Shown piece by piece: positions 22,648 through 31,447 of a stretch of DNA of 64,000 bases. The DNA comes from Streptomyces noursei (GTDB lineage Bacteria; Actinomycetota; Actinomycetes; Streptomycetales; Streptomycetaceae): assembly GCF_001646665.1 (NCBI RefSeq), contig NZ_LWBU01000279.1, positions 372,760 to 436,759 on the forward strand, written 5' to 3'. Both the position numbers and the translations under genes were made by a program. The notes beneath the pieces were generated by a model that saw only the letters and a program-made list of their open reading frames with translations, was not told the origin of the DNA and made no database searches. How positions within the stretch are numbered: position 1 is the stretch's first letter; each line of letters starts with the position of its first letter.

Positions 22648-25600
22648 GGTTGCGGCCTCTCGGCGGGACCCGCGTCCGGGAGCCGCTGCTGGAGCGGGAA
22701 CCGGTCGGCCAGCTCGGTGAGTGTGTGGAGGAGCTGTTCGATCTCCTCGTCGGTGTTGAGGGCGGTGACCTGGATGCGGAAACCGACCTGTTTGCGGGGT
22801 ACGAGCGGGTAGCCGGCGAGGGTGACGTAGATGCCGTGGTCCCACAGGAAGTCGCCGACGGCGTCGAGGTCCCAGCTGTCGGCGAGCGGGATCTCGATGA
22901 TGGGCAGGCCGCCGGTGTTGGGGGTGGCGATGTCCAGCCCGCGCACATGGTCGAGCACGCGCCGCGTCCTGTCGTACAGGTCGGCGCGGATGGCGTCACC
23001 GCGCCGGTCGTTGACGTCGAGTCCGGCGAGCACGGTCGCGAGCGACGCGGTCGGCGAGGGGCCGGAGTACAGGTAGGGCCCGGCCGCCACCTTCAGGTGC
23101 TCCTTGAGGTCGGGGGGCGCGGTGACGAACGCCAGGAGCGAGGAGTACGCCTTGGAGAACCCGCCGACCAGGACGACGCCCTCGTACGACTCGGCCAGGT
23201 GGCGCACGATGCTGTTGCCCCGCGACCCGTAGGGCGAGCTCTCGGCGGGTCCGCGTTCGCCGATGACCCCGAAGCCGTGGGCGTCGTCGATGTACAGCAG
23301 GGCCTCGTGCGCGCGGCAGACGGCGGCCAGCCGGGACAGGTCGGGGAGGTTGCCGGTCATGCTGTCGACGCCGTCGACGCAGACCAGCCGGGCGGCGCCG
23401 GTCGGCGCGGCGGCGAGCAGCTGTTCGAGCTCGTCGGGGCGGTCGCCGTGGAAGCGCCGTACCGACGCGCCCTGGCCGCGGGCGACCATGCAGCCGTCGT
23501 GCACGGTGCGGTGGGCGCGGGCCTCGACGCACACCTGGCCGCCCGCCGCGAGGACCGGGATCACGGAGGAGTGGATGAGGGTGATGGTCGGCAGCAGAAG
23601 CGTGTCCGGGGCGCCGAGGAGGCCGGCGAGCCGTTCCTCGATGTCGGAGTAGAGGCGCGGGTTGCCGATGAACCGCGACCAGCTGGGGTGGGTGCCCCAG
23701 CGGCGTACGTGGGGGCCGATGGCGTCCATGATCTCGGGGTCGAAGTCGAACCCGAGGTAGTTGCTGGAGGCGAAGTCGGCCAGCCAGTGGTCGCCGCAGC
23801 GGATGCGCCGGCCGTGCACCTCGTCGATGACGGCGTCGCACATCCGGCTGCTCTTCTGCAGACGCTGGAGGTCGCCGAGGCGCTGCTCGCCGCGGGCCGC
23901 GGGATGGGCCACGGTGCGGTGCGCTCCGCCTACGCCGGTGAGGGGCGCCGCCTGCCGTTCGCCGGAGTCGTGCAGGAACCCGCGGGCCTCGTCGGCGGTC
24001 ATGGGCCGGGCGAAGAGGTAGCCCTGGCCGAAGCGGCAGCCCATGGCGGCGAGCAGGTCGCGCTGGCCGGCGTTCTCGATGCCCTCGGCGATGACCTGGA
24101 GGCCGAGGACGTCGGCGATGCGGACGATGCCTTCCACGAGGGCGACCTGCTGACCGTCCGTGATGATGTCGTCGATGAACGACTTGTCGACCTTGAGCAC
24201 GTCGATGGGGAACTCGCGGAGGTAGCTGAGCGAGGAGAACCCGGTGCCGAAGTCGTCGATCGCGATGGAGACGCCCAGGCGTTTCAGCGTGCGCATGGCG
24301 GCGCGGATCTGTTCGTCGCGGCGCATCAGGACCGATTCGGTGATCTCCAGGACGAGGGAGCCGCGCGCGAGGCCCGAGGTGTCGAGGATGCGCCGTACGT
24401 CCTCGACGAAGCCGGGGTCGATGAACTGGCGCGCGGAGACGTTCACGTTGAGGTGCAGGGGCGGGTTGCGGGGGTGGTCGCGCTGCCAGCCGGCGACGTC
24501 GCCGGCGGCGCGTTCGAGGACCCAGGCGCCGAGCCGCATGATGTGTCCGGTCTCCTCGGCGAGGCTGATGAACTGGTCCGGCGGTACGACTCCCCGCCCC
24601 CGCGGCCAGCGGATCAGCGCCTCGTACCCGGCGACGGCACCGCCGTCTATCTCCACGATCGGCTGGTAGCGCAGGGCGAAGGCCTGCTCGTCGAGGGCGC
24701 TGTCGAGGCCCGCCTGGAGTGCGTGCCGCTCGACCATGCCGGCGTGCAGGTCGGGCCGGTAGCGCTGCCACTGGCCCTTGCCGGCGGTCTTCGCCGCGTA
24801 CAGGGCGAGGTCGGCGTGGCCGAGGAGTTCCTCTGCCTCGTCGCTGTCGTGGGCCGTGGCCATGCCCACGCAGGCGGAGACGCTGGTCGATCCGGTGGTG
24901 AGCCGGAACGGTTCGTCGAGGGCGCGGACGACCTGCGCGGCGAGCCTCTCGGCGTCCTCGGGTTCCCTGGCGCCCTCCATCAGGACGGCGAACTCGTCGC
25001 CGCCGATCCGGGCGGCGGTGTCGGTGCGCCGCAGTGCGGCGGTCAGCCGGCGGGCGACGGCGACGAGCAGTTCGTCTCCGACGGAGTGCCCCATCATGTC
25101 GTTGACGACCTTGAAGTCGTCGAGGTCGACGAAGAGGACACCGGTGAGGGTGGCGTCGCGGCGCCCGCGCAGCAGGGCGCGTTCGATGCGCTCCAGCAGC
25201 AGGACCCGGTTGGGCAGTCCGGTCAGCGCGTCGTGGAAGGCGCGGTGGGTGAGCTCGCGTTCCAGTTCCCGCTGTTCGGTGACGTCCCGGAGGGTGAGCA
25301 CGATGCCGTGGACGGTCTGCTCGTCGCGGAGGTTGTTGCACCGGACCTCCACGTCGAGCCGCTGGTCGTCGGAGCGCAGCATGCGCCAGTCGTCGTGGAC
25401 GTCCCGCACCTCGTCGGCCCGGACCCGCCGGAGGGTGCGGGCGGCCCGGGCGCGGTCCTTCGCGGACACGAGCCGGGCCAGGGGGGTGCCGCCGAGGAGG
25501 GCGCCGCCGAACATGCCCCGGGCGGACGGGCTGGCGTAGCGGACGGTGCCGTCGTCGTCGAGGATCAGGATCACGTCGGAGGCGTTGTGCACGAGGGTGC

Positions 25601-27392
25601 GGAAGTACGCCTCGCTGCGGCGCCGGTTGATCTCCTCGCTGAGGCCGACGCGTTCGAGTGCCAGGGCGGCCTGGGAGGCGAGGGACTCGACCGACGCGCC
25701 GAGCCGCTCCAGCCGGCGGCGCGGCCCGGCGACCAGCAGGGCGCCGATCAGCGGGTGGCCGGCCTGCGGGTCCTCCAGGGTCAGGGGGCTGAGCACCACG
25801 CGCGTCGCCGGGCCGAGCGCGGCGGCCGCCTCGGGCCCGAGCACGGCGGCGTCCAGGAACCGTGTGCCGTCGCAGGGCCCGCCGGGCACATGGCCGGCCG
25901 CCGGACCGCCGGACAGGCCTCCGGGTGCTCCTCCCGCGGCGCCTCCAGGAGGTTCTCCGTGGTGGCCTCCAGAGGCTTCCGGCTGCTTGTCGGGGGCCAG
26001 GGCGGTGCGGTCGGCGGGCGGCTCCCTGGCGGGTGGCGCCTCGGGGCGCGGGTCCCCTGCGGGTGACGCCTCGGGGGGTGCCTCCTTGGGGGCAGGCTCC
26101 CCGGGGCGAGGCGCCCCGGGGAGAGGTGCCCCGGGGGGAGGTGCCCCGGGGGGAGGTGCCCCGGCGCGTGGCTCCCCGGTGGTGGGCGCGGGGGCGGGGC
26201 GGGAGCCCGGCTCCCCGGAGGGCGCGGGCGGGGCCAGGACGTCGGCGGGGATGTCGATGCCCGGCGGCCAGGGCCGGCCGGACGGGGCCATCGGGCGGAG
26301 CCGCCGGTCGGCCCCCACCGAGAGCAGCACCGCCTCGTGCCGGACGCCGGGGCCGAACAGGGTGGTGGCGGCCGCCTCGACGCAGCGCGCCACGTCGCTG
26401 GGCGTCACGGCGCCGACGAGCGACGCGGCGGCGACGCGCAGGCTCCGCTCCCGGGTGACCGCCCGGCGGTGCTCGGAGACCAGCTCCCACAGCCGGGCCA
26501 TGACCAGCAGGAACATCAGGGCGGAGAACACGGCGATGACCGCGGCGTCCCGGACGGTGCCCAGGAGGGCCTCGACCAGCAGCATGACCGGGGCGATCAG
26601 CGACGCGCAGGCGAGGACGGCGAGCCGGCGCTTGGCGAGTCCGGGTGCGGGCTGGGGCGCCCGTTCGGTGAGCCGCACCATGGAGGGGTGGAGGGCCGCG
26701 AGGCCCCAGGCGGTGAAGAACACCACCCACCCGAGGTCCATGTAGGTGCCGACGCGCCAGGTGCCCTGGAGTTGCAGCAGCCCGTGGAGGACGTCCGAGG
26801 TGAGGATGCCGAACGTGCCGAGGGCGAGCAGTTGCACGGCCCGTTCGCGCAGGCCGCCGAGGGTGAGCAGGCGGACCGTCATGGCGAGGATCAGCACGTC
26901 GCCGAGCGGGTAGGCGATGGCGACCGCACGCTGGCTCCAGGTGTCGCCGGCCATGGTGAGCGGGTTGATCAGGTGCACCCACGAGAGCAGGGCGAGGCCC
27001 GCCGTGAGGATGAGCGCGTCCAGCAGGCTGGCGAGGTCGCGCGCCTCGGTGCGGTAGCGGATGAAGCCGAAGAACCCGGCCGCGAACAGCGGATAGGTGG
27101 CGAGGTAGAAGACGTCCGCGAGGGAAGGGAACGGGTTGGTGAGGCCGAAGACCGACTCGAGGGTGTTGTAGGTGGTGTCCCCTGCCGTGAAGGTGAGGTT
27201 CGCGGCGGCGAGCATCAGCCAGGGCCAGCGTCTCGCGGGACGGTGGACGCGGATGCCGACGAGGATCGCCACGACGCCGGCGAGTCCGATGACGGCCCAG
27301 CTGCTGGTGTGCCGTTCCGGGACCGTCAGGCAGACGACGGTGAACGGGGCCACGACGAGCAGGTACACCACCATCAGCCGGTGAACGGACAC
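22644..27392 (-). CDS. membrane PAS-GGDEF-EAL protein fused to an alpha-oxoamine-synthase-like PLP enzyme
   Basis: One uninterrupted 1,582-aa frame. Residues 1-300: eight or so TM helices. About 377-497: Pro/Gly-rich linker with PPPGAP repeats. About 590-700: PAS (HNASDVILILDDDGTVRYAS). GGDEF domain with intact RIGGDEF near 797. EAL domain with YEALIRW near 922, DDFGTGFSSL and AEGIEN, so both cyclic-di-GMP synthesis and hydrolysis motifs are kept. From about 1170: an AONS/KBL-type fold-type I PLP domain (FASSNYLGFDF, YIDDAHGFGVIGERG, GGFSKAYSSLLAFV with the PLP lysine). GTG 27392 was chosen because GGAAGG lies six bases ahead; a TTG at 27485 is also open. An internal GTG near residue 1150 could give a separate aminotransferase, but no stop separates the parts. 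Confidence 0.82.
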   Translation of the reverse strand: MSVHRLMVVYLLVVAPFTVVCLTVPERHTSSWAVIGLAGVVAILVGIRVHRPARRWPWLMLAAANLTFTAGDTTYNTLESVFGLTNPFPSLADVFYLATYPLFAAGFFGFIRYRTEARDLASLLDALILTAGLALLSWVHLINPLTMAGDTWSQRAVAIAYPLGDVLILAMTVRLLTLGGLRERAVQLLALGTFGILTSDVLHGLLQLQGTWRVGTYMDLGWVVFFTAWGLAALHPSMVRLTERAPQPAPGLAKRRLAVLACASLIAPVMLLVEALLGTVRDAAVIAVFSALMFLLVMARLWELVSEHRRAVTRERSLRVAAASLVGAVTPSDVARCVEAAATTLFGPGVRHEAVLLSVGADRRLRPMAPSGRPWPPGIDIPADVLAPPAPSGEPGSRPAPAPTTGEPRAGAPPPGAPPPGAPLPGAPRPGEPAPKEAPPEASPAGDPRPEAPPAREPPADRTALAPDKQPEASGGHHGEPPGGAAGGAPGGLSGGPAAGHVPGGPCDGTRFLDAAVLGPEAAAALGPATRVVLSPLTLEDPQAGHPLIGALLVAGPRRRLERLGASVESLASQAALALERVGLSEEINRRRSEAYFRTLVHNASDVILILDDDGTVRYASPSARGMFGGALLGGTPLARLVSAKDRARAARTLRRVRADEVRDVHDDWRMLRSDDQRLDVEVRCNNLRDEQTVHGIVLTLRDVTEQRELERELTHRAFHDALTGLPNRVLLLERIERALLRGRRDATLTGVLFVDLDDFKVVNDMMGHSVGDELLVAVARRLTAALRRTDTAARIGGDEFAVLMEGAREPEDAERLAAQVVRALDEPFRLTTGSTSVSACVGMATAHDSDEAEELLGHADLALYAAKTAGKGQWQRYRPDLHAGMVERHALQAGLDSALDEQAFALRYQPIVEIDGGAVAGYEALIRWPRGRGVVPPDQFISLAEETGHIMRLGAWVLERAAGDVAGWQRDHPRNPPLHLNVNVSARQFIDPGFVEDVRRILDTSGLARGSLVLEITESVLMRRDEQIRAAMRTLKRLGVSIAIDDFGTGFSSLSYLREFPIDVLKVDKSFIDDIITDGQQVALVEGIVRIADVLGLQVIAEGIENAGQRDLLAAMGCRFGQGYLFARPMTADEARGFLHDSGERQAAPLTGVGGAHRTVAHPAARGEQRLGDLQRLQKSSRMCDAVIDEVHGRRIRCGDHWLADFASSNYLGFDFDPEIMDAIGPHVRRWGTHPSWSRFIGNPRLYSDIEERLAGLLGAPDTLLLPTITLIHSSVIPVLAAGGQVCVEARAHRTVHDGCMVARGQGASVRRFHGDRPDELEQLLAAAPTGAARLVCVDGVDSMTGNLPDLSRLAAVCRAHEALLYIDDAHGFGVIGERGPAESSPYGSRGNSIVRHLAESYEGVVLVGGFSKAYSSLLAFVTAPPDLKEHLKVAAGPYLYSGPSPTASLATVLAGLDVNDRRGDAIRADLYDRTRRVLDHVRGLDIATPNTGGLPIIEIPLADSWDLDAVGDFLWDHGIYVTLAGYPLVPRKQVGFRIQVTALNTDEEIEQLLHTLTELADRFPLQQRLPDAGPAERPQP

Positions 27393-27523
27393 GGATGGCC
27401 TTCCGCCGGGCGGTGCCCCGCGGCGGGCGGACACCGCTCCGCCGTTCGGTCGAAGCCACTTGTCCAGACGGGTGATCGGCTCCAAGGTGACCTGCCGGTG
27501 GGTCTAGATACGCCGAACCATTT

Positions 27524-27546
27524 GTGTTTACGTCGTATATGTACAC
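27524..27546. promoter_or_regulatory. imperfect palindrome in TetR/GGDEF divergent region
   Basis: GTGTTTACGTCGTATATGTACAC has 4-base perfect outer arms (GTGT/ACAC) and partial inner symmetry, in an unusually AT-rich patch just upstream of the TetR gene. It could be the TetR operator; symmetry is weak. Confidence 0.35.
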
Positions 27547-27576
27547 CTTGTGGCTATAAGGGACGTAGGTCAAGGG

Positions 27577-28323
27577 ATGCCCGAACATGCGGGTTCCGAC
27601 CGGTCCGGCCGCCGGCGCGGCCGGCTGAGCCGGGAACTGGTGATGACCACCGCCCTCGCCCTGGTCGACCGGGACGGCCTGTCGGGGCTCAGCATGCGGC
27701 GGCTGGCGGCGGAGCTGGGTGTGGAGGCGATGGCCCTGTACCGGTACGCGGCGGGGAAGGACGCGCTGCTCGACGGGCTGGTCGAGGCGGTCTTCGGGGA
27801 GTTCCTGGCCACCCTCCGGGAGGCCCCGCCGGACACGCCCGGGCAACCGCTGATCCCGCAGGCCCGCGCCGGCGACTGGCGCGGCGAACTGCACCGCACG
27901 GTCCGCGAGATCCACCGGGTCTCGCTGCGGCACCCGCGCGTGGTGCCGCTCTACGCCACCCGGATGCTCGCCGTGCCGCTGGCCGGCCGCCCGCGGACGG
28001 TACTGCTCGCCCAGGAGCGGGTGCTGGCCCTCCTCGCCGGCGCGGGGCTCGACGACGGCCGTACGCGGCTGGCGTACCGGGCCGTGATGGCCTGGGCCCT
28101 CGGGTACGTCTTCGTGGAGCTGACCGCCGTGGTGGAGAACCCGGACGAGCCCGAACCGGCCATCCGGCTGGGCCTGCACCGGATGCCCGCGCACGAGATG
28201 CCCCTCCTGCGCGCCGCCGCCCCGGCCCTCGCCGGGCCCGCGGGCGAGGAGGTGCTCGCGGTCGGCCTCGACGCCCTGCTGGATCGTTTCCTCGGCGGGC
28301 CGGAGAGGGAAGCCATGCGGTAG
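27577..28323 (+). CDS. TetR-family transcriptional regulator
   Basis: A 248-aa regulator. The N-terminal helix-turn-helix is clear: RGRLSRELVMTTALALVDRDGL then SMRRLAAELGVEAMALYRYAAGKDALLDGL (split here around the key GVEAMALYRY recognition helix). The C-terminal half is the TetR_C-type ligand domain found with tetracycline-like effectors (RHPRVVPLYATR, ERVLALLAGAGLDD). ATG 27577 was taken; GTG 27550 in the same frame is possible. It precedes an MFS permease gene by 24 bp, the usual layout for a pump regulator, and probably represses that operon. Confidence 0.88.
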   Translation: MPEHAGSDRSGRRRGRLSRELVMTTALALVDRDGLSGLSMRRLAAELGVEAMALYRYAAGKDALLDGLVEAVFGEFLATLREAPPDTPGQPLIPQARAGDWRGELHRTVREIHRVSLRHPRVVPLYATRMLAVPLAGRPRTVLLAQERVLALLAGAGLDDGRTRLAYRAVMAWALGYVFVELTAVVENPDEPEPAIRLGLHRMPAHEMPLLRAAAPALAGPAGEEVLAVGLDALLDRFLGGPEREAMR

Positions 28324-28347
28324 TCGACCTCGCCGGAAGGGCACCGC

Positions 28348-29793
28348 ATGACGACCTCCGTGCACGGCCCCGCAGAGGAGGCCGCGGGGCCCCAGGGGCC
28401 GCCCACCGGGCCGCCGCGCTCGCGCAGGGCGCTCGTCGCGGGCTCGGTGGGCAACTTCATCGAGTGGTACGAGTTCGGCGTGTACGGCTGCTTCGCCACG
28501 GTCATCGCCGCCACCTTCTTCACGCCGGAGGGCGGCGGCGAGGCGGAGGCGCTGGTCAGGACGTACGCGTCGTTCGCGCTGGCGTTCTTCTTCCGGCCGG
28601 TGGGCGCGGCGCTCTTCGGCCGGCTCGGCGACCGGGCCGGGCGGCGGCCCACCCTGATCCTGGTGGTGCTGCTGATGACGGCCGCCACCACACTGATCGG
28701 TCTGCTCCCGTCGTACGCCGTGATCGGCGCCGCGGCGCCCTGGCTGCTGACGCTGCTGCGGATCGTGCAGGGCCTGTCGGCCGGCGGGGAGTTCGGCGGC
28801 GCCGTGTCCCTGATGACGGAGTTCGCCCCGCCGGGCAGGCGCGGCCTGTACGGGGCATGGCAGTCGTTCACCGTGGCGCTGGGCCTGCTCGGCGGGGTGG
28901 GGGCGGCGGCGGGGCTCGCGACCGTGCTGAGCGAGGCGCAGCTGGCGTCGTGGGGCTGGCGTGTGCCGTTCCTGCTGGCGCTGCCCATGGGCCTGGGGGC
29001 GTTGTGGCTGCGGCTGCGGCTGGAGGAGTCGCCGTCGTTCCGCCGCGGGCCCGCGGTGCCGGATGCCGCCGGCGCGCCGGGGGGCGGACCGGACGGCGGG
29101 CGGGGGGACGGGCGTGGGGCGGCGGCCGGCGCGGCAGCGGACGGGGCGGCGGTGCCGGGAGTGCCGGGGGCCGGGCGCGCCGTGCGTGCGTCGGCCGGGG
29201 AGACGGCGCGGGCGATCGTGCTGGGCGCGGGGCGGCTGATGGGCTGGTCGGCGGCGGGTTACACGTTCCTGGTCGTGCTGCCGTCGTACCTGCAGAGCGT
29301 GCTGGACGCCTCGTTCCGGCAGGCGCTGACCGCCACCGTGCTCGCCAACGCGGGGTTCGCGGCGGCGATCCTCCCGGCGGGCGCGCTGAGCGACCGGGTG
29401 GGGCGGCGCGCGGTGATGGTCACCGGCGCCGTGGCGGCCGCGGTGACGGCGTTCCCGCTGCTGGACCTGGTGCAGGACCCCGCGGCGCCGACGGCCGCCA
29501 AGGGTCTCGCCGTGTGCGCCGCGGGGGCGGTCGTCGGGCTGATGGCGGGGCCGGGGCCCGCGATGCTCGCCGAGATGTTCCCGACCGGGGTGCGGTACAC
29601 CGGTCTGGGCCTGGCGTACGCGCTGTCCAACGCCGTCTTCGCCGGCTGCGCGGGGCTCGTCATCACGTACGCCGTCGAGCGGACCGGCGAGGCGGACATC
29701 CCGGCGTACTACGTGGCCGTCACGTGCGCGGCCAGTGCCCTGGCGCTCGCCGGCCTGCGGGGCGACGGCCACCGCCGTGCGCTGCGTGACTGA
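28348..29793 (+). CDS. MFS transporter, MHS (metabolite:H+ symporter) family
   Basis: A 481-aa permease with 12 predicted TM segments. The start of TM1 reads GNFIEWYEFGVYG and the loop 2-3 motif is RPVGAALFGRLGDRAGRR, both signatures of the MHS group that includes ProP, ShiA and citrate carriers. GGEFGGAVSLMTEFAPPGRRG matches the TM4-5 region. The central loop (residues 235-285) is long, Gly/Asp-rich and unique. ATG 28348 has GGAAGGG upstream. It is flanked by TetR and AnmK genes with short gaps, so the three likely form an operon; the substrate is an organic acid, betaine or amino-acid-like compound by family analogy. Confidence 0.9.
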   Translation: MTTSVHGPAEEAAGPQGPPTGPPRSRRALVAGSVGNFIEWYEFGVYGCFATVIAATFFTPEGGGEAEALVRTYASFALAFFFRPVGAALFGRLGDRAGRRPTLILVVLLMTAATTLIGLLPSYAVIGAAAPWLLTLLRIVQGLSAGGEFGGAVSLMTEFAPPGRRGLYGAWQSFTVALGLLGGVGAAAGLATVLSEAQLASWGWRVPFLLALPMGLGALWLRLRLEESPSFRRGPAVPDAAGAPGGGPDGGRGDGRGAAAGAAADGAAVPGVPGAGRAVRASAGETARAIVLGAGRLMGWSAAGYTFLVVLPSYLQSVLDASFRQALTATVLANAGFAAAILPAGALSDRVGRRAVMVTGAVAAAVTAFPLLDLVQDPAAPTAAKGLAVCAAGAVVGLMAGPGPAMLAEMFPTGVRYTGLGLAYALSNAVFAGCAGLVITYAVERTGEADIPAYYVAVTCAASALALAGLRGDGHRRALRD

Positions 29794-29806
29794 GGCGGGA
29801 GGGGCC

Positions 29807-30985
29807 GTGCGGGTCATCGGGCTGATGTCGGGGACGTCGTACGACGCCGTGGACGCCGCGGCCGCCGACCTGTGGCTGGACGCGGACACGCTCGTCCTGG
29901 CGCCCCTCGGCATGGTGAGCGCGCCCTACCCCGCCGGGCTGCGGGCCGCCCTGGCCGCGGCCCTGCCGCCGGCGGCCACCACCATGGAGGAGGTGTGCCG
30001 GCTGGACACGAGCATCGGCCGGGCCTTCGCGTCGCTCGCCGTACGGGCCGACGAGGAGCTGTGCGGCGGGCGCGCCGACCTCGTCGTCTCGCACGGGCAG
30101 ACGGTGTACCACTGGTCCGAGGGCGGCACGGTGCACGGCACGCTCCAGCTCGGCGAGGCCGCGTGGATCGCCGAGGCGACCGGCCGTCCCGTCGTGTCCG
30201 GCCTGCGTACCCGTGACGTCGCCGCGGGCGGCCAGGGGGCGCCGCTCGTCAGCATCGTGGACGTGCTGTGGCTGCGCGGGCGCCCGGGCGTCCCGGTGGC
30301 CCTCAACCTGGGCGGGATCGCCAACATCACGGTGGCCGCCGGGGCGGGTTCCCCGGCCGCGTTCGACACCGGGCCGGCGAACGCGCTGATCGACGCGGCC
30401 GTGCGGCACCTCACCGGTGGCCGGCTCCGGTACGACGTGGACGGCGCCCTGGCGGGCCGCGGCCGGGTCGACGAGGCGCTGCTGCGGCGGCTGCTGGACG
30501 AGCCGTACTACGCGCAGCCGCCTCCCAAGTCCACCGGCAAGGAGGTGTTCCACCTCCCCTACCTGCGCGCCGCTCTGGCCGGTCATGAGGCGCTGTCCGC
30601 CGAGGACGTCGTCGCCACGCTCACGCGGCTCACCGCCCGGACCGTGGCGGACGCCGCCCGCGCGGTACGGGCGACCGAGGTGTTCGCCTCGGGAGGCGGC
30701 ACCCGCAACCCGGTGCTGATGGCCATGCTCCGTACGGAACTCGACGGCGTCCCGGTGCGCGGCTCCGGCGAACTGGGGCTGCCGTCGGCCGCCAAGGAGG
30801 CGTACGCCTTCGCGGTGCTCGGGTTCCTGACCGTCCATGGCATCGCCGGGACGGTCCCGGCGTGCACCGGGGCCCGGCACGCGAGCGTCCTCGGGTCGCT
30901 CACGCCCGGCCGGCACGGGCTGCGGCTGCCCGAGCCGGCCGCCGTCGCGCCCGTCCGCATGCGGCTTTCCCCGCAGGGCAATTGA
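29807..30985 (+). CDS. anmK: anhydro-N-acetylmuramic acid kinase
   Basis: Phosphorylates and opens 1,6-anhydroMurNAc to MurNAc-6-phosphate in cell-wall recycling. The 392-aa sequence has the family start VIGLMSGTSYDAVDAAAADL, the ATP-binding LNLGGIANITVAA, FDTGPANALIDA, PPPKSTGKEVF and FASGGGTRNPVLMAML. GTG 29807 with GGGAGGGGCC upstream begins exactly at the conserved domain. It follows the MFS gene by 13 bp. No MurQ etherase gene is in view. Confidence 0.95.
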   Translation: MRVIGLMSGTSYDAVDAAAADLWLDADTLVLAPLGMVSAPYPAGLRAALAAALPPAATTMEEVCRLDTSIGRAFASLAVRADEELCGGRADLVVSHGQTVYHWSEGGTVHGTLQLGEAAWIAEATGRPVVSGLRTRDVAAGGQGAPLVSIVDVLWLRGRPGVPVALNLGGIANITVAAGAGSPAAFDTGPANALIDAAVRHLTGGRLRYDVDGALAGRGRVDEALLRRLLDEPYYAQPPPKSTGKEVFHLPYLRAALAGHEALSAEDVVATLTRLTARTVADAARAVRATEVFASGGGTRNPVLMAMLRTELDGVPVRGSGELGLPSAAKEAYAFAVLGFLTVHGIAGTVPACTGARHASVLGSLTPGRHGLRLPEPAAVAPVRMRLSPQGN

Positions 30986-31069
30986 CATCATTTCGCGGCT
31001 ATCCGTTTCGAACCCCCCTCTCCCGGCGACCCGAAGGGGACGAACCGTACGACGGATTGGGAGAGTTCC

Positions 31070-31336
31070 ATGAGTGACTGGCGCCAGCAGGCGGTCTGCC
31101 GCGACGAGGACCCCGACCTCTTCTTCCCCATCGGGAACACGGGGCCGGCGGTTCTCCAGGCGGAGGAGGCCAAGGCCGTGTGCCGCCGCTGCCCCGTGCG
31201 GGAGCCGTGCCTGGAGTGGGCGCTGGAGTCCGGGCAGGAGGCGGGCGTATGGGGCGGCACCAGCGAGGAGGAGCGCCGCGCCCTCAAGCGCCGCCGCGCC
31301 GCCCGCCGGGCAGCCGCGTCGCGGAGCACCGGCTGA
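31070..31336 (+). CDS. WhiB-like iron-sulfur transcription factor (WblE/WhiB1 class)
   Basis: An 88-aa Wbl protein. Four cysteines that bind a 4Fe-4S cluster are at positions 10, 38, 41 and 47 (AVCRDED, AVCRRCPVREPC), followed by the GVWGG turn that contacts sigma factor and a basic RRALKRRRAARR tail for DNA contact. The opening SDWRQQAVCRDEDPDLFFPIGNTGPA is closest in memory to WblE of Streptomyces and WhiB1 of mycobacteria; quoted key parts are DEDPDLFFP and GNTGPA. Changes such as EPCLEWALESGQEAG suggest a paralogue rather than the core copy. ATG follows GGGAGAGTTCC. Confidence 0.93.
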   Translation: MSDWRQQAVCRDEDPDLFFPIGNTGPAVLQAEEAKAVCRRCPVREPCLEWALESGQEAGVWGGTSEEERRALKRRRAARRAAASRSTG

Positions 31337-31384
31337 GGCCGCCACGCAGCCGGGCCACGCCGCACCGGCCGCCCACGGAGCAGA

Positions 31385-31413
31385 CCGCCCGCCCGCCTTC
31401 ACCGGGCGGGCGG
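31385..31413. terminator. bidirectional GC hairpin after the Wbl gene
   Basis: Perfect 11-base arms CCGCCCGCCCG / CGGGCGGGCGG with a 7-base loop, followed on the plus strand by GCCGTTTC. It lies between the convergent Wbl and HEAT-repeat genes and can serve both. Confidence 0.5.
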
Positions 31414-31447
31414 GCCGTTTCGCGGGCGGCCGTTCGCCGGCCCGGCG

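Noticed and set aside
22996..29913. A leftward frame of over 2,300 codons through the GGDEF gene, TetR and MFS genes
   Set aside because: It lies out of frame with the GGDEF-EAL protein and antisense to TetR and MFS, whose motifs are clear. Shadow frame of GC-rich DNA.
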